NCBI RefSeq assembly: GCF_004331485.1
Contig: NZ_SJKD01000004.1
Coordinates: 434,001 to 498,000, forward strand
Reading direction: 5' to 3'
Length of the DNA stretch: 64,000 nucleotides
Source: Kribbella capetownensis
Lineage (GTDB): Bacteria; Actinomycetota; Actinomycetes; Propionibacteriales; Kribbellaceae
Shown: piece after piece, positions 34,740 through 43,294 of the stretch
Position numbering within the stretch: the first letter of the stretch is position 1
Layout: every line of letters starts with the position of its first letter
Position numbers and translations under genes: made by a program
Notes under the pieces: generated by a model
The model's input: only the letters and a program-made list of their open reading frames with translations
Database searches by the model: none
What the model was told of the DNA's origin: nothing

Positions 34740-35096
34740 ATGTCGACACCGTCAGTATCAGACACCCCTGTGCTCGACCTTCTGGCGAACATGACCGCGG
34801 ACTCCTTGCAGGCCACCAGCCTCGACCCGCAGATGATCATGGTTGCCCGGCTCGCGGCGCTGGTGGCCAGTGATGCACCTCCCGCGTCGTACGCGCTGAA
34901 CCTGGCTGCCGGCAGCGATGTGGGCCTGGACGCCGACGGCGTCCGCGGTGTCCTGACTGCGATCGCCCCCATCGTCGGGACCTCACGGGTGGTGGCGGCG
35001 ACCGGACGCATCGTGGAGGTGATCGATGTTGCCATCGAGGTGGCCACGGCTGAGCTGGCCGCTGAGGCCGCCGCCGAGGCCAGAGGCACCGCCTAG
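34740..35096 (+). CDS. Carboxymuconolactone-decarboxylase-like small protein
   Basis: A 118-residue mostly helical protein whose central part (ARLAALVASDAPP, GVRGVLTAIAPIVGTSRVVAATGRI) resembles carboxymuconolactone decarboxylase/AhpD-like proteins. The Cys-x-x-Cys of AhpD is absent, so no peroxidase activity is expected. AGGGAG precedes the ATG. The gene lies between two divergent or convergent genes with no operon partner. Confidence 0.6.
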   Translation: MSTPSVSDTPVLDLLANMTADSLQATSLDPQMIMVARLAALVASDAPPASYALNLAAGSDVGLDADGVRGVLTAIAPIVGTSRVVAATGRIVEVIDVAIEVATAELAAEAAAEARGTA

Positions 35097-35128
35097 TCAC
35101 GCCCTGAGGAACGGGCCGGATCCTTCGG

Positions 35129-36163
35129 TCAGGTTCGGCTGGGATCGGCCTCGCGGTGGACGGTCAGTTCGCCGGCGATGTCGCGTTGCATTGTCGCGGC
35201 GACGGTGGCGGGGTCGAGCCCTTGGCCGAGCAGGACCGCGAGTTTGGTGAGTGCGGCTTCGCAGGTCATGTCGAACCCCGGTACGGCGCCTGCGTGCATC
35301 AGCGCGGATCCGGTCACGTAGGCGCCCGGCTGCACGGACCCGCGGACGCACTGCGTGACGACGACCACGACGATGCCCTGGGAGGTGGCGGCCTCGATCG
35401 CGGCCAGGAACTCCTTGTCGTGCGAGGGTCCGTTGCCCGCGCCGTACGCCTCCAGCACGAGGCCTTGCAGCGGTGGCCGGCACAGGTTGGTGAGGATCGA
35501 CGCCGAGAAGCCGGGGAAGAGGCGCACCGCCGCGACGTGCCCGAGCCGGCCGGCGGTCAGCCCTGGCTCGCCCTCGGGTGACCGTGCGAGGGCGTGCTTG
35601 ACGACGATGTCGATGCCGATCTCGGCCAGCGGCGGGAACCTCGGCGAGTCGAAGGCATCGAGTCCCGACGCGTCGATCTTCGTGGCCCGGTTGCCCCGGA
35701 GCAGGACCTCGCCGAAGAGCAGCGTCACCTCCCCGACGTCGGGCCGGGCGGCGACCTGGAGCGCGCCGATCAGATTCTGCCGTCCGTCGCTCCGGGTGCG
35801 GCTGATCGGAATCTGCGAGCCGGTCACGATCACCGGCTTGCCGAAGTTCGGCAGCAGGAACGAGAGCGCCGAGGAGGTGTAGGCCATCGTGTCGGTGCCG
35901 TGCAGGACGACGAAACCGTGGTGGTCCGCGCGACGCTCGTACAGGATCCTCGCGATCGTGCACCAACTCTCGGGCGTGGCGTTGGCCGAGTCGATCAACT
36001 CGTCGAGCTCGGTGAACGCGATCGGCGGCAGCTCGCCGCGCGAGTTCTCCACGATCCAGTCCAGGAACGGACCCAGCGCACCGGCCACAGGAGCCTGACC
36101 ATCGCCGGTGTCGACCATCCCGATCGTCCCGCCCGTGTGCAGCACCAGCACGCTGTCGCTCAT
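35129..36163 (-). CDS. L-asparaginase (type I-like)
   Basis: A 344-residue asparaginase/glutaminase-family enzyme. The first catalytic Thr13 is in TGGTIG near the N-terminus, and the second site Thr90-Asp91 is in LHGTDTMAY. No signal peptide is present, so it is cytoplasmic, as for type I enzymes. It hydrolyses asparagine to aspartate and ammonia. A GGAGGGGG region precedes the ATG at 36163. Confidence 0.92.
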   Translation of the reverse strand: MSDSVLVLHTGGTIGMVDTGDGQAPVAGALGPFLDWIVENSRGELPPIAFTELDELIDSANATPESWCTIARILYERRADHHGFVVLHGTDTMAYTSSALSFLLPNFGKPVIVTGSQIPISRTRSDGRQNLIGALQVAARPDVGEVTLLFGEVLLRGNRATKIDASGLDAFDSPRFPPLAEIGIDIVVKHALARSPEGEPGLTAGRLGHVAAVRLFPGFSASILTNLCRPPLQGLVLEAYGAGNGPSHDKEFLAAIEAATSQGIVVVVVTQCVRGSVQPGAYVTGSALMHAGAVPGFDMTCEAALTKLAVLLGQGLDPATVAATMQRDIAGELTVHREADPSRT

Positions 36164-36791
36164 AGCCTGGCCCCCTCCACGCCCGGCGACGTCCGGAGCG
36201 CACCTCGTTGTAGCACGCCAAGACGACGAGATCCGGTCGGTCGTCGAGGGCCACCAGGCAAGGACATTTACTTGTCCTCTACTGCGAGCGGTTAGAAGGG
36301 GAGCGGGCGGCCTGATGGTGTGCGGAGGTCGAGCGGTGGCGTGTCTCTGCGAGGTCGTACCGGTCTGCGGCGGATCTGGGTCTGGCGCATGAGGCCGCTC
36401 CTCTCAATTGATAAGAGCAACTTCCAGGCGCCAAAGTTCAAAGACGTGCCGGGCTTTCCCAGATCGATACCTTCGGTCCCGCTGGGCGCGTCCAGTTGCA
36501 CCTGGTCCCGGGCTTTGGGTCTGCTCGCGGGGAGGCCGAGGAACTGACTGGCCGGGCAGTTCGACAGGAGGTGTCACGCCGAACGGGAGCTCGGCCTGCT
36601 CAGCAGCGGCTGCACAACGCGCCGATCACCCGACACCTCCTGTCCGTGTGTCCCCGTCGGCGACCTTGAGCACGGATCGACCGGATCGGGGGACTGCTGG
36701 TGGTTGGTTGGTGCACAAGGTCGCGTGTTCGTCCCACGTCACCATCGCCCACGGGCGCGTGAACTGCAGCCGTCCCGGGTTAGGCAGTCGG
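36164..36791. other. 628-base intergenic region
   Basis: No convincing gene. The 36390-36445 part is AT-richer than its surroundings and includes TCAATTGA, an 8-base palindrome. It also holds a perfect 13-bp inverted repeat (36563-36575 and 36632-36644), listed separately. The region could be a remnant of a mobile or structured RNA element. Confidence 0.5.
36563..36644. repeat. Perfect 13-bp inverted repeat enclosing 56 bases
   Basis: GACAGGAGGTGTC at 36563-36575 is the exact reverse complement of 36632-36644. The enclosed 56 bases contain a smaller CTGCT/AGCAG hairpin. The arms could be short terminal repeats of a tiny miniature element or the stem of a structured RNA. Confidence 0.7.
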
Positions 36792-37259
36792 CTAACGCCA
36801 GGTGGATCGGTCGGCGGGGCCTTTGGGGACTGGTTCGAAGGTGACGTTCTCGGGGGGTACGGCGTTGCCGTCGGGGGTGGTGAAGGCGACCCTGACCACG
36901 TCGTTGGATCGCGTGTCTCGGCGGAGGACGGTGGGGCCGGCCTTGCGCGGGACGTGGGTGTCGCCCCATTGCTGGAGGGCGGCGAGGACGAGTTTGAGAT
37001 CCTCGCCGGCCGGAGTCAGGTGGTACGACGAACGGGTTCGCTCGCCGTCGGCGCGGTACTCGTGCTTCTCCAGCAGGCCCGACTCGACCATCGCGGCCAG
37101 CCGGTTCGCCAGGATGTTCGGGGCGATGCCGAGGTAGTCGCGGAAGTCGGCGAAGCGGGTCGTGCCGAGGTGCGCCTCGCGCAGGATGAGGAAGGTCCAC
37201 CGATCGCTGACCAGATCGAGCGTCCGTGCGATCGAGCAGTTCGGTTGGGTTTCTGTCAT
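36792..37259 (-). CDS. HxlR-type winged-helix regulator
   Basis: A 155-residue HxlR-family protein. The core NCSIARTLDLVSDRWTFLILRE and FADFRDYLGIAPNILANRL are characteristic of the family, although the classic sensing Cys is represented only by Cys8. It lies downstream of an MFS transporter gene with a one-base overlap (TGATG), so it probably regulates the pair. The C-terminal extension beyond the usual 110-120 residues is unusual. Confidence 0.92.
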   Translation of the reverse strand: MTETQPNCSIARTLDLVSDRWTFLILREAHLGTTRFADFRDYLGIAPNILANRLAAMVESGLLEKHEYRADGERTRSSYHLTPAGEDLKLVLAALQQWGDTHVPRKAGPTVLRRDTRSNDVVRVAFTTPDGNAVPPENVTFEPVPKGPADRSTWR

Positions 37260-38500
37260 CAGGCCTCCTTCGCTGGTCCGCGGCTGCGCGCCGCGAGCAG
37301 GCCGGCGGCCAGGATCACCAGCAGCGCCAGCGTACCGATGACGGTCACGCCGAGCAGGAGCGCCGTACTCAAGCCCGACGCGGTCGCCACGAGCCCGAGG
37401 GTCAGCGCGATCGTCCCTTGCAGGAGGTAGGCGACCAGGTAGGCGGCCGCGACGGTTCCGCCGCGGTGGTGGGTGGGTGCGTGGGTGGCGATCAGCCCGA
37501 GTCCACCGGAGAAGAGCAGCGCGTACGCCGTACCTCCGACGACCGTCGTGGCGACGAAGAACGGCAGGGAGTGCTGGGTGGAAGCAAGTTCCAGCAGGCC
37601 GAGATCGACGAGCGTGAGAACGGCGCCGAGCGGCACCAGTCGGGTCGCGGGGAACCGACGGCCGGCGATCGCCGTCGTGCCTGTCGCGGCGGAGAAGATC
37701 GCCAGCAGCAGACCGATGACGAAGATGTTGCCGGTGCCCACCAGATCACGGATGATCTCGGCACCGAGCGCCAGGAACACCGAGCCGAACGCATAGGCGG
37801 CGGTGACTGAGAGGGCCGCCGCGAGGTACAGCACTCGGATGCCTTTGGCAACGGTAATCGGGCGCGGCCGCCAGCGGCCTTGGCTCTCGTCCTTGGTGTG
37901 CCGCGGCATCTGCCAGACCGCTGCGAACACCACCGCGATCACTGCCAGCAGCACCCAGAAGTCCAGGTGCAGTGGCGCGGGCGCGTACTCGATCAGGCCG
38001 CCGCCGACGATCGTCGCCAGGGCCAGCCCGACCGCGGTCGCTGCCGTCGTGATGGACGACGCCCGGCTCGCCTTCCCGCGCGCGCTCAACTCGACCGCAG
38101 CAGCCGTCGCCGGTGTCAGTGCCAGACCGACACCGGCCCCCATCAGCGCACGCCCGGCGTACACCCAGCCAACCGAAGGTGCGACCGCGAAGAAGAGTAC
38201 GCCGGCCAGCATTGCGCCGACGCCGTACAGCATCGTCTGCCGGCGGCCGATGTAGTCAGAGAGCTGGCCGAAGATCAGCAGGAAGGCGACCAGGACGACC
38301 GGATAGACCGCGAAGATCGCCGTGGTCGCGGTGGGAGTGAGGTGCCAGGTCGCGGCGTACAGCGGGTACGTCGTGGTCGGCGCGGCGCTCGTCCACAGGC
38401 TGATCGCTGCGACCGCGGCGGCGACCCAGAAACTGGCCCGCCGGCTGAGGGTACGGCGGGCTGGTGCGGAGGTGGTCGCGGGAAGATCGAGAGCCGTCAT
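37259..38500 (-). CDS. MFS transporter
   Basis: A 413-residue, 12-segment major facilitator, drug-efflux-like. The loop 2-3 signature is FGQLSDYIGRRQ, and motif C-like GRALMGAGVGLALTPATA lies in segment 5. ATG 38500 follows AAGGA with good spacing. It is co-transcribed with the HxlR regulator downstream. Direct repeats in its upstream region may be that regulator's operator. Confidence 0.88.
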   Translation of the reverse strand: MTALDLPATTSAPARRTLSRRASFWVAAAVAAISLWTSAAPTTTYPLYAATWHLTPTATTAIFAVYPVVLVAFLLIFGQLSDYIGRRQTMLYGVGAMLAGVLFFAVAPSVGWVYAGRALMGAGVGLALTPATAAAVELSARGKASRASSITTAATAVGLALATIVGGGLIEYAPAPLHLDFWVLLAVIAVVFAAVWQMPRHTKDESQGRWRPRPITVAKGIRVLYLAAALSVTAAYAFGSVFLALGAEIIRDLVGTGNIFVIGLLLAIFSAATGTTAIAGRRFPATRLVPLGAVLTLVDLGLLELASTQHSLPFFVATTVVGGTAYALLFSGGLGLIATHAPTHHRGGTVAAAYLVAYLLQGTIALTLGLVATASGLSTALLLGVTVIGTLALLVILAAGLLAARSRGPAKEA

Positions 38501-38520
38501 GCCGATGTCCTTCGGAAGGT

Positions 38521-38559
38521 ACCTGAGTTGCGCATCGAAACCCAGAACACCTGAGTTGC
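38521..38559. promoter_or_regulatory. 11-bp direct repeats upstream of the MFS-hxlR operon
   Basis: ACCTGAGTTGC occurs at 38521-38531 and again at 38549-38559, with starts 28 bases apart. Near-three-turn spacing in front of an operon encoding its own winged-helix regulator is suggestive of an operator. Confidence 0.5.
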
Positions 38560-38621
38560 CCACAACAATCCAGCCCGGCCCATGACCTCCGTCACATCAC
38601 GACCGGCGACACCGGCGGGGC

Positions 38622-39211
38622 TCAGGCGGGAGCGACTGTGCGGGTGACGACCCAGCGGTGGGGGGAGATCGGTCGGGTGCGGGTGAAGCCGTGGTTCTCG
38701 AAGGCGGCCATCGGGCCGGTATGAAGGAAGGATCCCGACACCGTCCGGTCATCGGTTTCTTCGGGGTAGCCCTCGACGGTGCCGCCGCCGAGGCGGGCGA
38801 TCTCGGCCAGCGCCCCGCCGAGTGCCGCGTCGGCGACGCCGCGACCGCGGAGACCCTTGCCGGTGAAGAAGCAGGTGATACGCCACTGAGGCAGGGTGGT
38901 CAGGCCCTTCTCGTACAGCCGTCGGCTCTTGACCTCCGGCAGCTCCTCGGGGGAGCCGAACTGGCACCAGCCGAGGCATTCATCGTCGGCAAACACCAGC
39001 GCCGCGTGGGTGCGGCCTTCGCGAACGCGCTGCTCCTTCTCGTCGCGATTCTGCGCCGCGGTCCGATCCTTGCCCAGCTTGACGTGGAACCCCACACACC
39101 AGCACCCGCCCACACGCCGTTGTTCGCCTCGACCAACCGCTCAAACGCAGGCCAGGTATCCACATCCAAAGCCCGAACCGACAGCTCGAGGTCTGCTTTC
39201 GGCTTGCCCAC
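38622..39211 (-). pseudogene. GNAT-family gene with a one-base frameshift
   Basis: The N-terminal part (from GTG 39211, preceded by AAGGAGG) reads VGKPKADLELSVRALDVD to LVEANNGVW, then the frame shifts. The rest (WCVGFHVKLGKDRTAAQ to VVTRTVAPA) continues in another frame and forms a good GNAT protein with a GKGLRGRGVADAA acetyl-CoA loop. Restoring one G in the GGG run at 39109-39111 (minus strand GTGTGGG) gives a single 196-residue protein. It is a decayed gene or a sequencing error. It follows 19 bases upstream of the DUF4139 gene end. Confidence 0.8.
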
Positions 39212-39230
39212 GGATCCTCCTTTCCACCGA

Positions 39231-40781
39231 CTATTCGCGCCAGCCGGTGAGGTCCACTGATTTGCCGGTGTCGACCCGGAAGGCGAGGTTGATCTTGGAT
39301 TCCTGGCCGGCGGCCAGGTTGAGCTTCCAGGTGATGACGCCGAGGTCGGTGGTCTCAGCCGGCTCCGGCTCGGTGCTGGTCGGCCTGACCGTGATCTCGT
39401 GGTCGCGGGCCACCGGCAACTGGTCGAGCACCGTGATCCGGGCTGAGCGTGGGGTGTGGTTCTCGATCCGGGTCTCGTACTCGACCTCGCGCCGGCGGGT
39501 CGACCCGAGCGTCGCCTTGGTCGCAGTACGGCGTACCAGCTTCCGCTCGACGCGGATCCGGTCGTCCAGGCCAAGTGCGAGCTCGACGTCCTCGCCGGGC
39601 GCCCACATCGGCAGCGCGGCCGAGCCGACGAAGTCCGCCTCATGGAAGACGGCGGCCTTCCCGGGAGGCAGCGTGTGCGTGGACGAGTTCACCACCGTGG
39701 CCCGCAGGTGGACGTCGGCCGAGCGGACCGGCGCCGTGATGTAGTCCAGCTCGGCCTCGAGACCGATCGAGGCGATCGTGGCGCGGTGCGAGGCACCGTC
39801 AGCGGGTACGGCGACCGGCCGGGGCGGGGTGTACGTCGCAGCAGTCACGCCCTGCTCGACGGTCGCGGCGAGCTCGGCGAGGGCGGGCGCCGGGGCGGAT
39901 TGGAGCTGCTCGGTGAACGCCGCCGGCCGGGCCTCACGGCTCAATGAGACACCGGTCGGCACCGGCGGGTGGAAGCGGTCGAGGTACCACGGGTCCAGCT
40001 CAGGCACCTTGACGGCCGTCGTAGGCCGGGCTGTCGACAGCGTGAGGTCGCACTCGGGCCAGTCCTCACCGGTGTGCTGGGTGATCAGGCCGTACCAACT
40101 CAGCGTGAGCTTGTCGCCCGCGAGGCGTACGTCGTACGAGCTCGTCCAGCCGGCACCAGGCACGACGTACGAGAGCTCGATCTCCACCTCGGCCTCGGCG
40201 TCCAGGGCCAAGGCGACGGCAGCCGAACGACGGTCAGGAGTGCGTTGCTGTGCGACCGCGGCAAGCCGGCGGTCGGCAGCGGCGACGCGTTCCTCGGCTT
40301 CGCGCCGCTGCGTAGCGAGCTCCCTGCGCGTCGATCGTACGGCGGTCAGCCGGGCCGCGAGTGACTCGGCGAAGCCGCCCAGCTCGGCGCCTGACCCACC
40401 GGAGGCCAGCGTCTTCGCGAAGCTGCCGCCGGCGCGCCGCGCCAGCTGCGCCAGGAACGTGTCGAGCTGGGCCTGGACGTCATCGGCGTCGGTCAGTTCC
40501 GCAACCTCGGACTGGGCCTCGCGGCGTTGCCGCTCCAGCTCGGCCACAGTCTCGTCCGGCGCCTGCGGATGGTGGCGCATCGCCAGGTCCACGCCGAGCA
40601 CAGTGGCCGGACCGTGGCCGGAGACCCGGACCGAGTCCTCCTGCAAGGCGAGCGGCAGCGGCTCGACGTACACCGTCTGATCGCCGGCCGGCACAGTGAT
40701 CTTGCCGCGCCGAGTGACTCGGGCCCGGTCCGGATAGACAGTGACGGCCGCGATGGGAGCATCCACCACAAGTTCAACCAT
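39231..40781 (-). CDS. DUF4139 (MuiA-like) protein
   Basis: A 516-residue protein of the mucoidy-inhibitor MuiA/DUF4139 family. The N-terminal part has DUF4140-like sequence (VTVYPDRARVTRRG, LPLALQEDSVRVSG), followed by a coiled coil (about 80-170), then the DUF4139 beta-rich domain (VVPGAGWTSSYDVRL to the end). No signal peptide is seen. The function is unknown; the name comes from an E. coli mucoidy phenotype. The same strand has the frameshifted GNAT gene downstream, 19 bases away. Confidence 0.87.
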   Translation of the reverse strand: MVELVVDAPIAAVTVYPDRARVTRRGKITVPAGDQTVYVEPLPLALQEDSVRVSGHGPATVLGVDLAMRHHPQAPDETVAELERQRREAQSEVAELTDADDVQAQLDTFLAQLARRAGGSFAKTLASGGSGAELGGFAESLAARLTAVRSTRRELATQRREAEERVAAADRRLAAVAQQRTPDRRSAAVALALDAEAEVEIELSYVVPGAGWTSSYDVRLAGDKLTLSWYGLITQHTGEDWPECDLTLSTARPTTAVKVPELDPWYLDRFHPPVPTGVSLSREARPAAFTEQLQSAPAPALAELAATVEQGVTAATYTPPRPVAVPADGASHRATIASIGLEAELDYITAPVRSADVHLRATVVNSSTHTLPPGKAAVFHEADFVGSAALPMWAPGEDVELALGLDDRIRVERKLVRRTATKATLGSTRRREVEYETRIENHTPRSARITVLDQLPVARDHEITVRPTSTEPEPAETTDLGVITWKLNLAAGQESKINLAFRVDTGKSVDLTGWRE

Positions 40782-41093
40782 GACCCGACAGTAGCCGCCC
40801 GCTGGGACAGTGAAGCCTGGCCAAGAACCTACGACCGCAGCGAGTGCGTGACCGACCACGTCGACGCCTACCTGCTCACCGGGTCCCTTCCGCCCAAGGG
40901 AACGGTGTGCCCGGCGAACCCGAATCCCTTCCTGCCCGCGGCGGCTCGCACCCTCCAACGGACAGCTCCTTTGGTCGGCCTACCGCCACCGGCGCTCCTG
41001 CACCGCTGACCGCCGGGCAGACTGCCCAATAAGTGTTTGACGGTTGGGCTGGTCGTGCGGCATCGTTCTCCCCAAGAGTTGTTGGGGAGTGAG
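40782..41093. other. 312-base divergent intergenic region
   Basis: Lies between the DUF4139 gene and the ArsR-like regulator gene. The part nearest the regulator has a lower GC content (AAGTGTTTGACGGTTGG, then GGGAG). Promoters for both transcripts should be here, but I cannot single out their elements with confidence. Confidence 0.5.
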
Positions 41094-41621
41094 ATGACCG
41101 AGGACGAAGTCAAGGAGCTGCGGGCGGTGGCTCATCCGGTCCGGCTGCGGATCCTGTCGCTGCTGACCGGTACGGCGATGAGCGCCGCCGAGGTGGCCCG
41201 GGAGCTGCACCTGACGCATGCGAACGCGTCGTACCACCTGCGGATCCTGCTCGAGTCGGGCGCGATCGTGGAGGCGGGGGAGGAGCGGATCCGTGGCGGG
41301 GTCGCGAAGCGGTACCGCTATCCGCACGAGGACCCAGGACAGCCTCGGTCCCGGATCACCACGGAGAGCCGGATCGCCGAGGTGCGTGCGCTGGGTCGCG
41401 AGTTGGAGCGCCGGATGACGCAGCGCAAGCCGAAGTCGCCGAACCATTTCAGCGACCTCGACGGATGGGTGCCGCCGGAGGTCTGGGAGCGGGTGCGCGA
41501 ACTGCTGATGGAGGCCTCGGGCTTGATGCATGACCACAACCAGCCGCCGCGGACACCGGGCACGGTGCATGTCAGCGCCACGTCCTGGACGTTCGAGATG
41601 ACCAAGAAGGCGCGGTCATGA
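41094..41621 (+). CDS. ArsR-like winged-helix regulator (HTH_20)
   Basis: A 175-residue regulator. The winged helix is at about 8-75 (VAHPVRLRILSLLTG, MSAAEVARELHLTHANASYHLRIL), followed by a helical C-terminal region. No metal-binding Cys pattern is seen. Its stop overlaps the ATG of an MFS transporter (ATGA), a common regulator-transporter pair, so it likely controls that exporter. The ATG at 41094 has GGGGAG upstream; the frame is open further back. Confidence 0.9.
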   Translation: MTEDEVKELRAVAHPVRLRILSLLTGTAMSAAEVARELHLTHANASYHLRILLESGAIVEAGEERIRGGVAKRYRYPHEDPGQPRSRITTESRIAEVRALGRELERRMTQRKPKSPNHFSDLDGWVPPEVWERVRELLMEASGLMHDHNQPPRTPGTVHVSATSWTFEMTKKARS

Positions 41622-42871
41622 AGGACGGCTCCGCGCTCGCCCCGCTGCGCGAGCCCAACTTCCGGTACTACTGGATGTCCCGGCTGATCGACCGAGCCGG
41701 TACGACGATGGCCGGCGTCGCGCTCGCGTTCGCGGTGCTCCACGTCAGCGATTCGGCGACGGCGCTCGGCACGGTCCTGGCCGCCTACAGCATCCCGATG
41801 GTCGTGTTCCTGCTGGCCGGCGGCGTACTGGCCGACCGGTTCGGCCGGACCTTGGTGATCCAGCTGAGCAATGTTCTGTCCGGCCTCAGCCAGTTGGCGA
41901 CGGCCGCGCTGGTGATCACCGGTACCGCCGAGGTCTGGCAACTGGCGGCGCTCGCCGCGCTCAACGGCACCGCCACGGCCGCGGGGATGCCGGCCCTGGC
42001 GGGCGTGATGCCCCAACTCGTCCCGCGCGACCAACTCAAGGCGGCGAACCTCGTACTCGCGGTGCCCGAGAACGCACTGATGGTGCTCGGCCCGGCCGTG
42101 AGTGGTGTGCTCGTGGCCGTCGTCGGACCGGGGTGGGCGCTGGCCGTGGACGGTACGACGTACCTGCTCGCGATGCTTGTCCTCACGCGGGTTCGCATTC
42201 CTCGCCCGGCCGACGGGCAGCAGCGCGGCGGCGCCATCGCCGACCTGCGCGAGGGGTGGACCTACTTCCGCGGTACCACCTGGCTCTGGGTCGTCGTCGC
42301 CTCGTTTTCCTTGCTCAACGCGATCAGCAGCGGCGGACTCAACACCCTCGGCCCGGTGCTCGCCACCCAGACCGATATCGGCGAGGCCGGCTGGGGACTG
42401 ATCCGGTCGGCCCAGGCGGTCGGCTTCCTGGTGTGCTCGCTGATCCTGATCCGCATCTCCTTCCGCAGGCCGCTCCTGTGGGGGATGGCCGCGGTGGCTC
42501 TGAACGGAATCCCGATGCTGGTCCTCGGGCTGCAGCCCGTGCTGGTGGCGGCCATGGTCGGGGCCTTCCTGGCCGGTCTCGGCAGCCAGGTCTTCGGTCT
42601 GGGCTGGGACCTCGCGATGCAGGAACACGTGCCGGTCGAGATGCTCTCGCGTGCCTACTCCTACGACATGCTCGGCTCGTTCGTCGCGATCCCGGTCGGC
42701 CAGTTGCTGTTCGGTCCGATCGGGCTGGCCTTCGGCGTTCAGCGAGTCATGGTGATCGCCGGAGTGGCGTACATCGTGGTCGCCCTCGTGACACTGGCGT
42801 CACGGTCGGTGCGCGACCTTCCGCGGGCGACGACGACAGTGAGTGCAAGGTCACTTCCGCAAGATAGTTAG
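41618..42871 (+). CDS. MFS transporter (MFS_3-like)
   Basis: A 417-residue major facilitator with about 12 membrane segments. The loop 2-3 motif GGVLADRFGRT is clear, and the NFRYYWMSRLIDRAGTTMAGVALAFAV start is typical of MFS_3/enterobactin-exporter-like proteins. It is translationally coupled to the upstream regulator. Substrate unknown. The stop TAG lies inside a perfect 12-bp palindrome. Confidence 0.9.
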   Translation: MKDGSALAPLREPNFRYYWMSRLIDRAGTTMAGVALAFAVLHVSDSATALGTVLAAYSIPMVVFLLAGGVLADRFGRTLVIQLSNVLSGLSQLATAALVITGTAEVWQLAALAALNGTATAAGMPALAGVMPQLVPRDQLKAANLVLAVPENALMVLGPAVSGVLVAVVGPGWALAVDGTTYLLAMLVLTRVRIPRPADGQQRGGAIADLREGWTYFRGTTWLWVVVASFSLLNAISSGGLNTLGPVLATQTDIGEAGWGLIRSAQAVGFLVCSLILIRISFRRPLLWGMAAVALNGIPMLVLGLQPVLVAAMVGAFLAGLGSQVFGLGWDLAMQEHVPVEMLSRAYSYDMLGSFVAIPVGQLLFGPIGLAFGVQRVMVIAGVAYIVVALVTLASRSVRDLPRATTTVSARSLPQDS

Positions 42872-42893
42872 TGCACTAATCATTCGTGTACAC
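42868..42893. promoter_or_regulatory. Two palindromes before the small membrane-protein gene
   Basis: TTAGTGCACTAA (42868-42879) is a perfect 12-bp palindrome and GTGTACAC (42886-42893) a perfect 8-bp one. They follow the MFS stop codon and precede the next gene, a place suited to an operator for the membrane-protein and mhqO-mhqD genes. Confidence 0.5.
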
Positions 42894-42936
42894 TTGAGCC
42901 ATGGCGACCAGGGGTACCAGGAGCCGGAGAGCTCCG

Positions 42937-43200
42937 ATGAACATCGAGACGGTGCAGCGATGGGTCGCCTCGGCCATCCTCTTCCACGTCGGCAGCGTTC
43001 CCGCGGTCACGCTCGCCGTGTACAGCATCGGGGTCGCGGACACCGACTACGGCAAGGGCGTCGGCCTGTGGATCATGTCGGGCGTCATCGGCCTGCTCAC
43101 CGCAGCCGGCATCCTGGCGATCTTCCGGCGCTCGCTGCTGTCGCTCTGGCTCATCGTCGGCCTGCTCCCGACCGTCGTGACCGGCTTCTACGTGTTGTGA
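42937..43200 (+). CDS. Small membrane protein
   Basis: An 87-residue protein with three hydrophobic helices (WVASAILFHVGSVPAVTLAVY, VGLWIMSGVIGLLTAAGILAIF, LLSLWLIVGLLPTVVTGFY). The start could also be ATG 42901, giving 99 residues; I prefer 42937 because GGAGAG lies six bases upstream. No family recognised. The mhqO-like gene follows at 95 bases. Confidence 0.65.
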   Translation: MNIETVQRWVASAILFHVGSVPAVTLAVYSIGVADTDYGKGVGLWIMSGVIGLLTAAGILAIFRRSLLSLWLIVGLLPTVVTGFYVL

Positions 43201-43294
43201 ACCGTCGGCCCGTAGTGGCGAGCGACATCCAGTCGTAGGGTCGAAGAAGGGGCGGCCGACGTCGTCCCGGGTCTGCGGACTGGAGGGCACAGCA

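Noticed and set aside
36408..37430. A 340-codon plus-strand frame over the HxlR gene.
   Set aside because: It is antisense to a clear HxlR regulator and has no domain content.
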